Assembly: GCF_000225825.1 (NCBI RefSeq)
Contig: NZ_AGBX01000007.1
Coordinates: forward strand, 186,001-250,000
DNA from: Brachybacterium squillarum M-6-3
GTDB taxonomy: Bacteria; Actinomycetota; Actinomycetes; Actinomycetales; Dermabacteraceae
Direction of reading: 5' to 3'
Length of the DNA: 64,000 bases
Part shown: in pieces, positions 53,083 to 62,181 of the stretch
Numbering within the stretch: the stretch's first letter is position 1
Layout: every line of letters starts with the position of its first letter
Notes under the pieces: generated by a model
Seen by the model: the letters and a program-made list of their open reading frames with translations, nothing else
The model's database searches: none
Told to the model about the DNA's origin: nothing
Made by a program: the position numbers and the translations under genes

Positions 53083-55943
53083 CGATCGATCTCCTGGGCG
53101 ACCAGGCCGCGGCGCACCCCGGCGATGGCCTCGCGGGCGGTGGGTCCCAGCTCCGGGTCGGCGGTGAGCTGGTCGAGCAGGTCGATGACCTGCCGGCAGT
53201 GGCGCACGAAGTCCCCGGGCGGCAGGTCCGCGTCGAGGAGCACGGCGGCCAGGTGCTCGCCGCGGGCCCAGCGCTGCACGATGGAGGCGAGACTGGGGTC
53301 CGGCGGCGGAGTGGTCTCGAGCTGGTGGCGGGCCTGGGCGGCGGAGAGGTCCGCGGCGATCCGGGCTGAGGCGGCCAGCGCCGCCTGCACGGCCGGGTCG
53401 GCGACGGCATCCGGGGAGGCGGGGTCCTCGCGGCGGCTCTCGTAGACGGCGGCGGAGACGACGGCGGCGAGCCCCGGGGCGTCCAGGCCCTCCCAGGCGC
53501 CGTGGTCCAGGCATTCGGCGATCATCAGGTCGCGGTCGCTGAACAGGCGGCGCAGCCGCAGGCCGCGTTCGGTGGGGTGCAGCTCCTCGCCCTCCCCCTC
53601 GAGGTAGCCGAGCTCGACGAGCAGGGCGCAGAGCCGGTCGAACTCGCGGCCCAGGGAGCTGGTGCGGCCCTCGATGCGGCGCTGCACGGAGGCGAGCTCC
53701 TTGCGGGTGGAGCGCCAGCGGCCGACCCAGCGCAGGTGGGACTCGAGGTCGGGGCAGGAGGCACAGGGGTGCGCGGCCAGCTCCGCCTTCAGCGCCTGCA
53801 GGGCCTGGTCGGTGGCGGCGGTGGAGGGGGCGCGCGGCGCGTTGCGGCGGACCTCGCTGCGGGCGTCGGAGCGGCCGGAGAGCTTCTCCCGCAGCGCCGC
53901 GGCAGTGTCCTTGCGGACCTTCGCACTGCCGAGGCGGTCGGCCTTGGGCAGGCGGAGGGTGTCGATCACGGCGGGGGCGGAGGGCACGTCCGAGGGGCGC
54001 AGGGTGCGGCGGCGGCCCTCGGTGTCCAGCACCTCGAGCTGGGGCCCGCCGAGCACCTCGCGGTCCACGTCGAGCACCACGGCGTAGCCGCGGCGCTTCC
54101 CACCGGGCAGGGCGAGCACGTCCCCGCGGTGCAGGGAGCGCAGGGTGGCGCGGGCCCGGTCGCGGTCCGCGGAGGCGCGGTCGCGGGAGAGCTCCTTCTC
54201 CCGGGTGGCGATGCGCTCCTGCAGGTCGGCGTAGGCGAGCAGGTCGCCGCGGTCGCATTCCAGGGCGGAGGCGTAATCGGCGGCCGTGTCCTCCAGCTCG
54301 CGGGCGCGGCGGGCCAGACCCACCACGGAGCGGTCCGCCTGGAACTGCGCGAAGCTGGTCTCCAGGGTCTCGCGGGCGCGGGTGAGGTCGAAGCGCTCCA
54401 ACAGGTTCACGGCCATGTTCGCGGTGGGGCGGAAGGCGGAGCGCAGCGGGTAGGTGCGGCGGGAGGCGAGGGAGCCGACGGCGGCGGGGTCGAAGCCCTG
54501 CCCGGCGATGACCACGGCGTGTCCCTCGGTGTCGATGCCGCGGCGCCCGGCACGGCCGGTGAGCTGGGTGTACTCCCCCGGGGTGAGGGCGGCGTGCTCG
54601 ACGCCGTTGAACTTCACCAGCTTCTCGAGCACCACGGAACGGGCGGGCATGTTGATGCCCAGCGCCAGGGTCTCGGTCGCGAAGACCACCTTGATCAGGC
54701 CCGCCGCGAAGAGCTCCTCGACGACCGTCTTCAGCAGGGGCAGCATCCCGGCGTGATGGGCGGCCACCCCGTCCAGGGCGGCGCGGCGGAAGGCCTCGAT
54801 GCCGAGCACCTGCTCGTCCTCGACGCCGATCGCGGCGAGCCGCTCGTCCAGCACGGCGCGGATGCGGCGCCGCTCCTCGTCGTCCGTCAGCCGCAGACGG
54901 GACTGGGTGACCTGGCGGACGGCGGCCTCGCAGCCGGCGCGGGAGAAGATGAAGATGATGGCGGGCAGCAGCGCCGCGGCGTCGAGCAGGGCGATGACCT
55001 CGCTGCGGCGAGCGGGGCGGGGCATGCCGCCGCGGCCGCCGTCGCGACCGGGGTTGCGGGGACGGTGGCGGCCCTGGGTGTTGCCCCGGCCGCGTCCCCC
55101 GCGGCCACCTCGGCCGCCGTGACCGCCTCGACCTCCGCGCCCGCCGCGGTCCTCGACGGGCGGGGTGTGGCTGGCCAGGCGCTCGATCTCGGGGTTCACG
55201 GCGGGCTTGCCGCGGGCGCCGGGGCCGTGGGAGACGACGGGCTCCCCGTCCTCGTCCACGAACAGGTCCAGCATGTCCCCGCCGACCACGACGTGCTGCC
55301 ACAGCGGCACCGGGCGGGTCTCGGAGACGACCACCTCGGTGTCGCCGCGGACCTCCTGCAGCCAGGCGCCGAACTCCTCGGCGTTGGAGACGGTGGCCGA
55401 GAGGGAGACCAGCTGCACGGCGTCGTCCAGGTGCAGGATGACCTCCTCCCAGACGGGTCCACGGAGCCGGTCGGCGAGGTAGTGCACCTCGTCCATCACC
55501 ACGAAGCCCAGTCCCTCCAGCAGCGGGGAGCCGGCGTAGAGCATGTTCCGCAGCACCTCGGTGGTCATGACGACCACCTCGGCCTCCGGTCGCACCGCGG
55601 TGTCGCCGGTGAGCAGGCCGACCTTCTCGGCGCCGAGCCACTCCACCAGCTCCCCGTGCTTCTGGTTGGAGAGCGCCTTGATGGGGGCGGTGTAGAAGAC
55701 CTTGCGGCCGCTCGCGAGCGCCAGGTGCACGGCGAACTCGCCGACCACGGTCTTGCCGGCGCCGGTGGGGGCCGCCACCAGCACGGAGCGACCGGCCTCG
55801 AGGCCGCGGCAGGCCTCGAGCTGGAAGTCGTCCAGCGGGAAGGGGAAGCGGGCGGTGAAGCGGGTCAGCTCGGAGCCGGCCGCGGCCTGCTCCTCGCGCC
55901 AGCGGGCGTAGCGCTCCGCGGGACCGGGCTCGTCGTTGCTCAT
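53079..55943 (-). CDS. helY: SKI2/Mtr4-like DEAD/DEAH-box RNA helicase
   Basis: A 954-residue superfamily 2 helicase of HelY type. Motif I is 'LVAAPTGAGKTVVGEFAVHL', motif II 'GFVVMDEVHYLADRLRG', motif III 'LSATVSNAEEFG', and the later motifs are 'VVFATETLALGINMPARSVV' and 'QLTGRAGRRGIDTEGHAV'. A glycine-arginine segment (about residues 268-308, repeats of RGG and GRGG) is inserted after the first RecA domain. The C-terminus holds the Ski2-type helical region. The protein likely unwinds RNA. Neighbours tatC/tatA/pafBC match the mycobacterial order. Confidence 0.93.
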   Translation of the reverse strand: MSNDEPGPAERYARWREEQAAAGSELTRFTARFPFPLDDFQLEACRGLEAGRSVLVAAPTGAGKTVVGEFAVHLALASGRKVFYTAPIKALSNQKHGELVEWLGAEKVGLLTGDTAVRPEAEVVVMTTEVLRNMLYAGSPLLEGLGFVVMDEVHYLADRLRGPVWEEVILHLDDAVQLVSLSATVSNAEEFGAWLQEVRGDTEVVVSETRPVPLWQHVVVGGDMLDLFVDEDGEPVVSHGPGARGKPAVNPEIERLASHTPPVEDRGGRGGRGGHGGRGGRGGRGRGNTQGRHRPRNPGRDGGRGGMPRPARRSEVIALLDAAALLPAIIFIFSRAGCEAAVRQVTQSRLRLTDDEERRRIRAVLDERLAAIGVEDEQVLGIEAFRRAALDGVAAHHAGMLPLLKTVVEELFAAGLIKVVFATETLALGINMPARSVVLEKLVKFNGVEHAALTPGEYTQLTGRAGRRGIDTEGHAVVIAGQGFDPAAVGSLASRRTYPLRSAFRPTANMAVNLLERFDLTRARETLETSFAQFQADRSVVGLARRARELEDTAADYASALECDRGDLLAYADLQERIATREKELSRDRASADRDRARATLRSLHRGDVLALPGGKRRGYAVVLDVDREVLGGPQLEVLDTEGRRRTLRPSDVPSAPAVIDTLRLPKADRLGSAKVRKDTAAALREKLSGRSDARSEVRRNAPRAPSTAATDQALQALKAELAAHPCASCPDLESHLRWVGRWRSTRKELASVQRRIEGRTSSLGREFDRLCALLVELGYLEGEGEELHPTERGLRLRRLFSDRDLMIAECLDHGAWEGLDAPGLAAVVSAAVYESRREDPASPDAVADPAVQAALAASARIAADLSAAQARHQLETTPPPDPSLASIVQRWARGEHLAAVLLDADLPPGDFVRHCRQVIDLLDQLTADPELGPTAREAIAGVRRGLVAQEIDR

Positions 55944-55959
55944 GCGGGGCTCCTGGTGC

Positions 55960-56952
55960 TCATCCGGGGTCGGGCTCGGGACGCGGGATCTCCTCCCCCG
56001 CCGGCTCCGCGGGCTCGGCGGGCTGCAGGACGGCCGCGTCGGCCAGCAGGCGGACGGCGCCGGGCAGCACCCGCACGGTGACGGGCAGCAGCGCGCGCGC
56101 CTCCCCGTCGGCGTAGGCCCGCAGGCTGCGGCCGGAGCGCAGGCCGACCGTCACCTCGGAGATCCCGGTGAGGGAGAAGCCCTCCACCCCGAGGTGGGCG
56201 CCGCGGAACACGCGCGGGAAGAAGCGCAGCAGCTGGGTGCGGCTCAAGCCCTGCAGGGCGGCCAGCTCCAGGGTGCCGTCGTCGATGCGGGAGGAGGGCG
56301 ACAGTCGCATCCCGCCGCCGAAGATGCCGGTGTTGCAGGCGGTCAGCAGGGTCGCGTCGAGCTCGGTGCGCTCGCCGCCGTCGACCTCGATCCAGTAGGG
56401 GAAGGGGCGGAAGGCGGGCAGTTCGCGCAGCACCGCCGCGGTGTAGCGGGAGCGGCCCCGGCGGGCGCTGTTGGCGCGGGCGTTGACGACGGCGTCGAAG
56501 CCGAGGTTCACGTTGCCCAGCGAGAGCGAGCGGTGGTGCGGGGTGGAGTCCCCGGCGCTGGTGACCTCGAGCGCATCGATGCTGAGCGCGGGCCGGGACA
56601 GGGCCGCGAGCAGCACCCGGGTGGCGGCCTCGGGGTCGTCCACGGGCAGGCCCAGCCAGCGGGCGAAGTCGTTGCCGCTGCCGGCGGGCACGATGCCCAG
56701 GCGCACCGGGGTGTCCGCGACGATCTCGGCGCCGAGGGACACGGTGCCGTCCCCGCCGACGACGACGAGCGCGGTGAGGGAGTCGCGGATCTCCATCGCC
56801 CGGGCGCGCGCCACGTGCGCGGTGGGACCGGAGATGTCGACCACGGAGATCCCGGCCAGGTGCAGCAGGCGGGCGACCTGGCGCCCCGTGCGGTGGGAGC
56901 TGCCGAAGGCGGCGGAGGGGTTGGAGAGCAGCCCGACGCGCAGTCGGTTCAC
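55960..56952 (-). CDS. Diacylglycerol/lipid kinase (DagK/YegS family)
   Basis: A 330-residue lipid kinase. It contains 'VGLLSNPSAAFGSSHRTGRQ' at the start, 'ALVVVGGDGTVSLGAEIVAD' (the GGDGT motif of the family), 'LGIVPAGSGNDFARWLGLP' and 'GIFGGGMRLSPSSRIDDGTL' near the second domain. It phosphorylates diacylglycerol or a similar lipid with ATP. GTG/ATG start 56952 overlaps the tatC stop by 4 nt, and helY follows 16 bp on. Confidence 0.92.
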   Translation of the reverse strand: MNRLRVGLLSNPSAAFGSSHRTGRQVARLLHLAGISVVDISGPTAHVARARAMEIRDSLTALVVVGGDGTVSLGAEIVADTPVRLGIVPAGSGNDFARWLGLPVDDPEAATRVLLAALSRPALSIDALEVTSAGDSTPHHRSLSLGNVNLGFDAVVNARANSARRGRSRYTAAVLRELPAFRPFPYWIEVDGGERTELDATLLTACNTGIFGGGMRLSPSSRIDDGTLELAALQGLSRTQLLRFFPRVFRGAHLGVEGFSLTGISEVTVGLRSGRSLRAYADGEARALLPVTVRVLPGAVRLLADAAVLQPAEPAEPAGEEIPRPEPDPG

Positions 56953-57854
56953 GCCCGTCCGTCCTCGCGGCGGGGCGCGTCGATCGGCTCCACCTCGTCG
57001 TCCAGGCTGCTGGCCACGTCATCGGGCAGGTCGTCGTCGATGCCGACCTGCGGGTGGCGGCGGTCGTGCCACAGGGAGATGCCGACGGCCGCGAAGAACA
57101 GACTGGAGATCGCGGCGGACATGGCGATCAGGGTGACCGGCTCGGGGGTCGGCACCATCACCGCGGTGAAGGCGAAGCACAGGAAGATCACCCAGCGCCA
57201 GGCGCGCAGCATGGTCTTGCCACGCAGGATGCCCAGGAAGTTCAGCAGCACCAGCACCACCGGCATCACGAAGGCGATGCCGAAGGCCAGCATCGTCTTG
57301 ATCAGCAGCGAGAGGTACTCGTCGAAGGGCAGGATCTGGGCGGTGGAGCCCTCGGTGGGGGTGAAGCTCATCAGCACCGGCACCAGCTGGTTCACGGCCC
57401 AGTAGCCGGCGGCGCAGCCGATGAAGAACAGCGGGATCGCGCTTCCGAAGAAGCCGACCGCGTACTTGCGCTCGTTGCGGTGCAGGCCGGGCATGACGAA
57501 CAGCCAGATCTGCAGCAGGATCATCGGCGAGGAGAGGATCAGCCCGGTGTAGGCGGAGATCTGCAGGCGGACGTTCAGGCCGGTGCCGACGCCCTGGAAG
57601 TTGATCATCGCGTTGAGGTCGGAGCCCTCGCCCGCGGCCTCGATGGGCGCCTTGATGGCGGCGAACACCCAGGGGTAGACGAACCAGCCCGCGACGGACA
57701 GCAGCAGCACGGTGATCGCGCAGATCACCAGCCTGTTGCGGAGCTCCTTGAGGTGCTCGCCGAGGGACATCCGCCCCTCGGGGTCGCGTCGGTTGCGCCG
57801 GCCGGGCGCCGAGGTGTCCTCGGTGCCGCCCTGTGCTCGGGTCTCACTCGCCAC
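56949..57854 (-). CDS. tatC: Sec-independent translocase TatC
   Basis: A 301-residue membrane protein of the twin-arginine export system. It has 'MSLGEHLKELRNRLVICAIT' (the conserved MxxxxHLxELRxR), six helices, and 'FGIAFVMPVVLVLLNFLGIL'. The polar C-terminal tail is acidic. With TatA (57932) it exports folded proteins; the lipoprotein flavodoxin at 33843 carries a Tat-like signal. No tatB is present in this group, which is usual for TatA-TatC pairs with a remote tatB. Start at 57854. Confidence 0.96.
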   Translation of the reverse strand: MASETRAQGGTEDTSAPGRRNRRDPEGRMSLGEHLKELRNRLVICAITVLLLSVAGWFVYPWVFAAIKAPIEAAGEGSDLNAMINFQGVGTGLNVRLQISAYTGLILSSPMILLQIWLFVMPGLHRNERKYAVGFFGSAIPLFFIGCAAGYWAVNQLVPVLMSFTPTEGSTAQILPFDEYLSLLIKTMLAFGIAFVMPVVLVLLNFLGILRGKTMLRAWRWVIFLCFAFTAVMVPTPEPVTLIAMSAAISSLFFAAVGISLWHDRRHPQVGIDDDLPDDVASSLDDEVEPIDAPRREDGRA

Positions 57855-57931
57855 GGTGGTGCTTCCTCCCAGCGTCCCCGCCCCGGATCCTCAGGGTCCG
57901 GGGCGGTCGGTGTCGTCCGGGGTCGACGGGA

Positions 57932-58264
57932 TCAGTCGCGACGGTAGGAGTCGTCGTTCTCGGGGGCGCGGACGGTCTCGCGCTCGGCGGCGGCCTGGTC
58001 CTCGCGGGGGTCGTACTCGCGGGCCGCGGGGCGCTCGGACCGCTGCTCAGAGGTGGACCCCGCGGGGTTCTGGCGGCGGGGGCGATCGTCCTCGTCCTCC
58101 TCGCCCTTCTGCTCGTCGCCGCGCAGCTCCTCGACCTCGCTCTTGAAGATGCGCATCGACTTGCCGACGTTGCGGGCGAGGCCCGGCAGCTTGTTGGCGC
58201 CGAAGAGCAGCACCACGAGCAGGAGCAGCAGGATCAGGGCCCAGGGATTGCGGAACAGATTCAT
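57932..58264 (-). CDS. tatA: Twin-arginine translocase subunit TatA
   Basis: A 110-residue TatA: one N-terminal helix 'NPWALILLLLLVVLLFGANK', the hinge 'LPGLARNVGKSMRIFKSEV' (with the FGxxxLPxxxxxxGK pattern), then an acidic, Arg-containing tail. It forms the pore of the Tat system with TatC. ATG 58264. It lies 77 bp upstream of tatC on the same strand. Confidence 0.95.
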   Translation of the reverse strand: MNLFRNPWALILLLLLVVLLFGANKLPGLARNVGKSMRIFKSEVEELRGDEQKGEEDEDDRPRRQNPAGSTSEQRSERPAAREYDPREDQAAAERETVRAPENDDSYRRD

Positions 58265-58380
58265 GGAGGTACCTTTCAACAGCACCGACGGACGACGGTT
58301 GGCGGCATGGTCCCACAGCGGACCGGGAGGTCGCCGAGAACCGTGGCCGGCGACGGTTCCCATCGCGGGATGGGCACTGC

Positions 58381-60399
58381 TCAGGGTATCGCGTCCGGGG
58401 CGCCGTGGCGGGAGGCGGTCTCCCGCGTCACCATCACGATCGTGTCTCTCAGCGCGGGCGGGCTCAGCACCTCGGCGGCGCCGGCGGCCTCCAGCACGGC
58501 GTCGACCAGGGCGGCCCGCACCGGGGCCTCGAGCCGCGCGTAGACCACGGGGGCCTGCTCCCCCGCGGCCGGGGCGTCGCGCAGCTCGGCCGCCTCGAAG
58601 GCCTCGGCCACCCAGCGCGCGGGGGGCTCCAGGCGCAGCCAGACCCCTTCCTCGACGATTCCGGAGAGGTCCACCACGGGGGTCGGCTCGTCGCGGTGCT
58701 GCACTGCGCCGGGGTCCAGCACCTCGACCACCCGGTCCAGGCGGAAGCTACGACGTCCCCCGGCGAGCTCGCAGTCGGCCAGCAGGTAGGAGCGAGGACC
58801 GGAGGTCTCCAGGCGCAGCGGGTGGATGCGGCGGACGCTGGTGCCGGGACGGTCGGGGGCGGAGTAGCGGATGGTGAGGCCCGGTCCGGCCTCCCCCTCG
58901 GCGGTGGGCAGGGCGGCCTGGACGGCGGCCAGCACCCGCTCGGCGCGGTCGCCCGCGGGCTCGGCCCGCCCGGCGGGATCCGCCGCCGCGGGGACGGCGA
59001 CCTCGGCCGACGGCGTGACCGCCTCGACGCTCGGATCGATGCTGGCCAACAGCTTCGCGCGGGCCGAGGCGAGGACGGCGGCGGTCTCCCCCGCGGAGGG
59101 CTCGAGCGCGGCGATCCCGGCCAGCAGCGCGGTGACCTCGGCGGCGCTCAGTCGCAGGCCGCGGCGCAGCGGCTCGGCGTTGCGCACCCGCACCACGCCG
59201 TGCTCCCACTCCGCCTCGATCAGGTCCTCCCAGCCGGTGCCGAGGTCCCCGCAGAGGAAGAGGATCTCGAGGTCCGCGACCAGCTGCTTCTCGCTGATGC
59301 CGACGGCGGCGGCGAGCTCGGCCAGCTCCACCTCCCCCCGCTGCATCACGTAGGAGGCCTCGGAGATCAGGCGGGAGAGCCGGTCCGTGCCGGTGGTGGT
59401 GGTGCGGATGCGGCGCGGCACGCGGGGGCTCGCGCTCTCCAGCGGGGCGGTGTCGGCGGGGCCCGCGTGACGCTCGGCGACGGCGTTGAGGACGCAGGCC
59501 AGCTCCTCGCGCCAGGCGGCGGGGACGAGCAGCTCGATCCAGCGGGCGTCTCCGAGGATCTGGCGCCGGGCGGCGGCCCGCGGCTGCGGGGGCAGGGTCA
59601 CGGTGGGGGCGTCGAGGGCGGCGCCGGCCCGCTCGCGCAGGGCGAGCGCCTTGAAGGGCTCCACCCGCAGCTCGGCGGACGCGGTCTCCGAGGAGGGGTC
59701 CTGCGCGCCGAGGGCGGAGGCGATGTCGAGGTCCGCGGGGCGGGGCCGGGTGGCGGTGCCGCCGCGCTCGGGGAAGGACTCGATGCGGGAGGCGCGGAAC
59801 AGCCGGGAGGCCTCCCGGTCCAGGTCCCAGCCCAGCAGGTACCAGTGCCCGTCGTGGACGCCGACCACCCAGGGCTCCACGCGCCGGTCCTGCAGCTGGC
59901 CGCGGGCGCTGCGGTAGGCGAAGCCGACGGCGGTGCCGGCGGTGACGGCCTCCAGCAGCGGGGAGAGCACGGGCAGCGACTCCACGGCGCCGCGGGGGGT
60001 ACGGCGCAGCAGGTCGGGGTCCGCGTCGTGCCCGAGGCTGAGCAGCTTGGCGCGCACCCGGCGGGCCGCTCCCCCGGCGGCGGCGTCGTCCCAGGCGCGG
60101 CTCGCGGCCAGCAGCACCGTGTACTCCTCGGTGCTGAGGTCGAGCACCGCATCGGCCTCCGCGGCCTCGATGCGGTAGTAGACGGTGTTCTCGTCGAAGA
60201 GGTCCGCCTCGGTGCGCAGCGGCAGCCCCAGCTCGAGGATCTGCGCCTTGTCGCGCTCGAACATGCGCTCGGCGGCGGTCTCGCTGGGGGCGTCCGCGTA
60301 CTCGGGGATCACCGTGAAGAGCTTGGCGCGGTCGATCCGGCGTCGCGAACCGATCGTCATGATGACGTTGAGCAGTCGTTCCACACCTCGGGCAGCCAC
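58381..60399 (-). CDS. pafBC: PafB-PafC fusion, WYL-domain transcription regulator
   Basis: A 672-residue fusion of two WYL-domain proteins. The PafB half has an N-terminal winged helix 'GVERLLNVIMTIGSRRRIDR' and its WYL domain ('VEPWVVGVHDGHWYLLGWDL'). The PafC half starts near residue 335 ('DRLSRLISEASYVMQRGEVE' and 'LAAAVGISEKQLVADLEIL') with its own WYL domain ('IHPLRLETSGPRSYLLADCE'). In mycobacteria PafB and PafC are separate genes and together activate the LexA-independent DNA-damage response. Fusion is known in some Micrococcales. It heads the tat-helY series. Confidence 0.92.
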   Translation of the reverse strand: MAARGVERLLNVIMTIGSRRRIDRAKLFTVIPEYADAPSETAAERMFERDKAQILELGLPLRTEADLFDENTVYYRIEAAEADAVLDLSTEEYTVLLAASRAWDDAAAGGAARRVRAKLLSLGHDADPDLLRRTPRGAVESLPVLSPLLEAVTAGTAVGFAYRSARGQLQDRRVEPWVVGVHDGHWYLLGWDLDREASRLFRASRIESFPERGGTATRPRPADLDIASALGAQDPSSETASAELRVEPFKALALRERAGAALDAPTVTLPPQPRAAARRQILGDARWIELLVPAAWREELACVLNAVAERHAGPADTAPLESASPRVPRRIRTTTTGTDRLSRLISEASYVMQRGEVELAELAAAVGISEKQLVADLEILFLCGDLGTGWEDLIEAEWEHGVVRVRNAEPLRRGLRLSAAEVTALLAGIAALEPSAGETAAVLASARAKLLASIDPSVEAVTPSAEVAVPAAADPAGRAEPAGDRAERVLAAVQAALPTAEGEAGPGLTIRYSAPDRPGTSVRRIHPLRLETSGPRSYLLADCELAGGRRSFRLDRVVEVLDPGAVQHRDEPTPVVDLSGIVEEGVWLRLEPPARWVAEAFEAAELRDAPAAGEQAPVVYARLEAPVRAALVDAVLEAAGAAEVLSPPALRDTIVMVTRETASRHGAPDAIP

Positions 60400-60465
60400 C
60401 GCGCCAGCCTAGCGGGCGCGCAGGGTCCGGCCGGGGAGGTGCGCCGCCGGGCTCCGCGTGCCCTC

Positions 60466-60471
60466 TACGCT
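60466..60471 (+). promoter_or_regulatory. Putative leaderless -10 box of the DUF3866 gene
   Basis: TACGCT is followed by six bases and ATG 60478. No ribosome-binding site is visible in those six bases, which supports a leaderless transcript. Confidence 0.5.
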
Positions 60472-60477
60472 GGGCGC

Positions 60478-61641
60478 ATGCTGCATTGGGAACGCGGGAC
60501 CGTGGTCGCTGGGCGGGACTCCTGGCCGGGGGTGGCCCGGCTGCGGGTCCGGCTCGAGGACCATCCGGGGACGGCGGAGGCGACGACCGCTGCGGCCGCG
60601 GCGGCCGCGGACGGCGCCGTGATCGATGCGCTCGCCTACCCCGAGCTGACGGGGACCCCCGAGCCCGGGGAGACGGTGCTGCTGAACACCAATGCCCTGC
60701 GTCGCGGCCTGGGCACCGGCGGGGAGGCCCTGGTGATCGCCCGCCCCGACGCCCTCCCGGCGCCGGAGACCCCCGCCGGGCACATGATGAAGGCCCGGTA
60801 CACCCCGCAGCAGACGATGGTCGACGCCCTCGACGACCCCGCGAGCCCCCACCACGCGGTGATGGCCGCCGCCGAGTCGCTGGAGGGCATGCCGGTGGTC
60901 GCCACCGACCTGCACTCCTCCCTGCCGGCGGTGGTGGCCGGGGTGCGTGCGACGGTACCCGGGGCGCGGATCGTGCTGGTCCACGCCGACGCGGCCGCCC
61001 TGCCCGCGGCCTATTCCCGCACGGCCGCGGTGCTGCGGGAGCACGGGCTGCTGGAAGGCGTGATCAGCGCCGGCCAGGCCTTCGGCGGCGACCACGAGGC
61101 GGTGACCCTGCATTCGGCCCTGCTCGGGGCGCGGCACGTGCTGGGGGCCGGGGTCGCGGTGGTGGTGCAGGGCCCGGGGAACCTGGGATCGGGCACCCCC
61201 TGGGGCTTCTCGGGTCTGCAGGTGGCGGAGGCGCTGCACGCGACGGCGAGCCTCGGCGGCGCCCCGGTGGGGGCCCTGCGGGTCTCCGAGGGGGATGCCC
61301 GCGAGCGCCACCGCGGCCTCTCCCACCATGCGGGGACCGCCCTGGGGCGTGCCTGCTGGGTGCCGGCCGAGCTGCCGGTACTGGCGCCGGTCGATCCCGA
61401 GTACAGCTCTATTCATGCGTCTATCAGGGAACAGGCGGATTCGATGATCCTGGCGCCGGCGGCGTCGCGCGGGGTGCACCACCGGGTGGTGGAGGTCGGT
61501 GCCGAGGGGCTGGGGGACGCGCTGGAGGCGCTGCCCCTGCGGCTGTCGACGATGGGACGCTCCCTGGCGCAGGACCGGGCGGCCTTCCTGCTGGCCGCGC
61601 TCGCCGGGCGCCGGGCGGCACGGCTGATCCCCCGGCCCTGA
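60478..61641 (+). CDS. DUF3866-family protein
   Basis: A 387-residue protein of the DUF3866 family found in actinobacteria and some Firmicutes. Sequence landmarks are 'HWERGTVVAGRDSWPGVARL', 'MKARYTPQQTMVDALDDPAS', 'HSSLPAVVAGVRATVPGARI', and 'VVVVQGPGNLGSGTPWGFSG'-like glycine runs in the second half. Function is unknown. It is divergent from pafBC with 78 bp between, so both may share regulation. Confidence 0.9.
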   Translation: MLHWERGTVVAGRDSWPGVARLRVRLEDHPGTAEATTAAAAAAADGAVIDALAYPELTGTPEPGETVLLNTNALRRGLGTGGEALVIARPDALPAPETPAGHMMKARYTPQQTMVDALDDPASPHHAVMAAAESLEGMPVVATDLHSSLPAVVAGVRATVPGARIVLVHADAAALPAAYSRTAAVLREHGLLEGVISAGQAFGGDHEAVTLHSALLGARHVLGAGVAVVVQGPGNLGSGTPWGFSGLQVAEALHATASLGGAPVGALRVSEGDARERHRGLSHHAGTALGRACWVPAELPVLAPVDPEYSSIHASIREQADSMILAPAASRGVHHRVVEVGAEGLGDALEALPLRLSTMGRSLAQDRAAFLLAALAGRRAARLIPRP

Positions 61642-61709
61642 GCAACGCCCCGGGGACCAGCGACCTGCCCGGGTGACCCCCGTGGCAGGAGCGACGCCGC
61701 CGGACGGGC

Positions 61710-62138
61710 TCAGCCCGCGCCGGCTTCCGGTGCCGCCTCGCCCCGTTCCCGCACCAGGGCCGCGAGGCGGCGGGCGCCGGCGACCGCGCGACGGCCGTCG
61801 GAGCGCTGCAGGGCCATCAGCGGCAGGGTGGAGCCGTCGGCGAGGTCGAGGTGCGCCCAGGGATCGCCCATCGGGTAGCTGACCTGGATGATCTCCGCCC
61901 AGTCGAGCTCGCGGGTGGACAGGTGGTTGACCACCCGCAGGCGGTCGGGACCGGCCTCGAGCCGCACCCGCGCCTCCAGGTGGCACAGCAGCAGGCCCAG
62001 CAGAGCGAAGACCACCAGGCCCGCCCGGCCGTACCAGCTGAACCCGGGGATCACGACCGCCCAGAAGGTCACCCCGGCGAGGGTGATCAGGCCGGTCGCA
62101 TAGCCGACGACCCGCACCATCCGGGGGCGGAGCACCAC
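61710..62138 (-). CDS. PH-domain (PH_6-like) membrane protein
   Basis: A 142-residue protein with two N-terminal helices ('ATGLITLAGVTFWAVVI' and 'RAGLVVFALLGLLLCHLEA') and a C-terminal PH-like domain ('LRVVNHLSTRELDWAEIIQV', 'DLADGSTLPLMALQRSDGR'), the usual build of small actinobacterial PH-domain proteins often placed next to hisG/hisE or ribH. Function unknown. GTG 62138, with a second GTG three bases on. It lies 43 bp after hisG on the same strand. Confidence 0.85.
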   Translation of the reverse strand: MVLRPRMVRVVGYATGLITLAGVTFWAVVIPGFSWYGRAGLVVFALLGLLLCHLEARVRLEAGPDRLRVVNHLSTRELDWAEIIQVSYPMGDPWAHLDLADGSTLPLMALQRSDGRRAVAGARRLAALVRERGEAAPEAGAG

Positions 62139-62181
62139 GGTGCCCGCCCGCTCCTCGGCGCGGTCGTCGGCCGTCAGGGGA

